Below are positions 14,105 to 14,325 of a DNA stretch of 14,325 nucleotides, one piece after another. Source of the DNA: Methanosarcinales archaeon. Its GTDB lineage: Archaea > Halobacteriota > Methanosarcinia > Methanosarcinales > Methanocomedenaceae. The DNA lies in assembly GCA_013330355.1 (NCBI GenBank), contig DUIM01000117.1:1-14325 (forward strand), given 5' to 3'. Position 1 is the stretch's first letter. Each line of letters begins with the position of its first letter. The translations under genes and the position numbers were made by a program. Under the pieces are notes generated by a model that saw only the letters and a program-made list of their open reading frames with translations, was not told the origin of the DNA and searched no databases.

Positions 14105-14325
14105 GATTCTTTTTTGCCACGATCCATTTATCCAGAATAAATTAAAAAGTTACTCATTAGTCATCGGTTAAAGAGTTTGACTGGCTCGATATGTATTGTT
14201 TTTCAAAAAACTAACTATTTTGTATGATTAACTAATTTAGTTTAAATAGACCACAGATGACACGGATTTATTTTCGTATCCACGCGCATCCGTCTCATCC
14301 GTGCAATCCGTGTTCTATCACAATA
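14105..14325. other. Gene-free right end with ATCCGTG repeats
   Basis: No coding region was found here. AACTAA/TTAGTT forms a small palindrome at 14230-14242. From 14260 on, an inverted pair ACACGGATT (14260-14268) and AATCCGTGT (14305-14313) encloses degenerate 9-base direct units beginning at 14287, 14296 and 14305 (CATCCGTCT, CATCCGTGC, AATCCGTGT). The array may continue past the window edge. Confidence 0.65.

Noticed and set aside
14287..14313. CRISPR-like repeats
   Set aside because: Units are 9 bases, degenerate and contiguous without spacers; no cas genes are present.

Overview
This window comes from a euryarchaeon, most likely a relative of the Methanosarcinales (methanogens or ANME-type methane oxidisers). 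TBP, the thermosome, RNA polymerase subunit Rpo4, ribosomal protein L21e, Pus10 and Trm5 are all of archaeal type. A DUF1699-like protein and a protein related to formylmethanofuran dehydrogenase subunit C point to methanogen-related archaea. The order-level placement is an inference from protein content only. Fifteen protein genes are visible and no tRNA, rRNA, CRISPR array or transposase was seen.

Layout. Positions 1-548 (minus) hold almost all of the glutaminase subunit of GMP synthase, cut by the window edge. A DUF2284 cysteine-rich protein (628-1215, minus), AT-richer than its neighbours, is divergent from serA (1461-3032, plus). A small DUF1699-like gene (3163-3444, plus) follows. Next comes a long minus-strand information-processing block, read from right to left: thermosome, pus10, rpl21e, rpoF, DUF655, rsmA and a HemK2/Mtq2-type methyltransferase. 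The last three overlap by 4-nt ATGA junctions. To the right are tbp and a TatD-related hydrolase, overlapping through TTGA (minus), a secreted acidic protein (11145-11696, plus), an FwdC-like beta-helix protein (11949-12893, minus) and trm5 (12967-13983, plus). The last 342 bases carry no gene but hold an AT hairpin, a very strong GC-rich hairpin and a run of degenerate ATCCGTG repeats.

How the genes fit together. Most of the window is housekeeping for gene expression: transcription initiation (TBP) and elongation (Rpo4), ribosome structure and maturation (L21e, RsmA), tRNA modification (Pus10, Trm5), probable release-factor methylation (HemK2) and protein folding (thermosome). SerA and GMP synthase add serine and purine synthesis. 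I see no defence, mobile or biosynthetic system that is clearly new. The best leads are the genes of unknown role (DUF2284, DUF655, DUF1699-like, secreted protein, FwdC-like) and several operator-like repeats in the intergenic regions. Functions are assigned from remembered family motifs; no database search was run.
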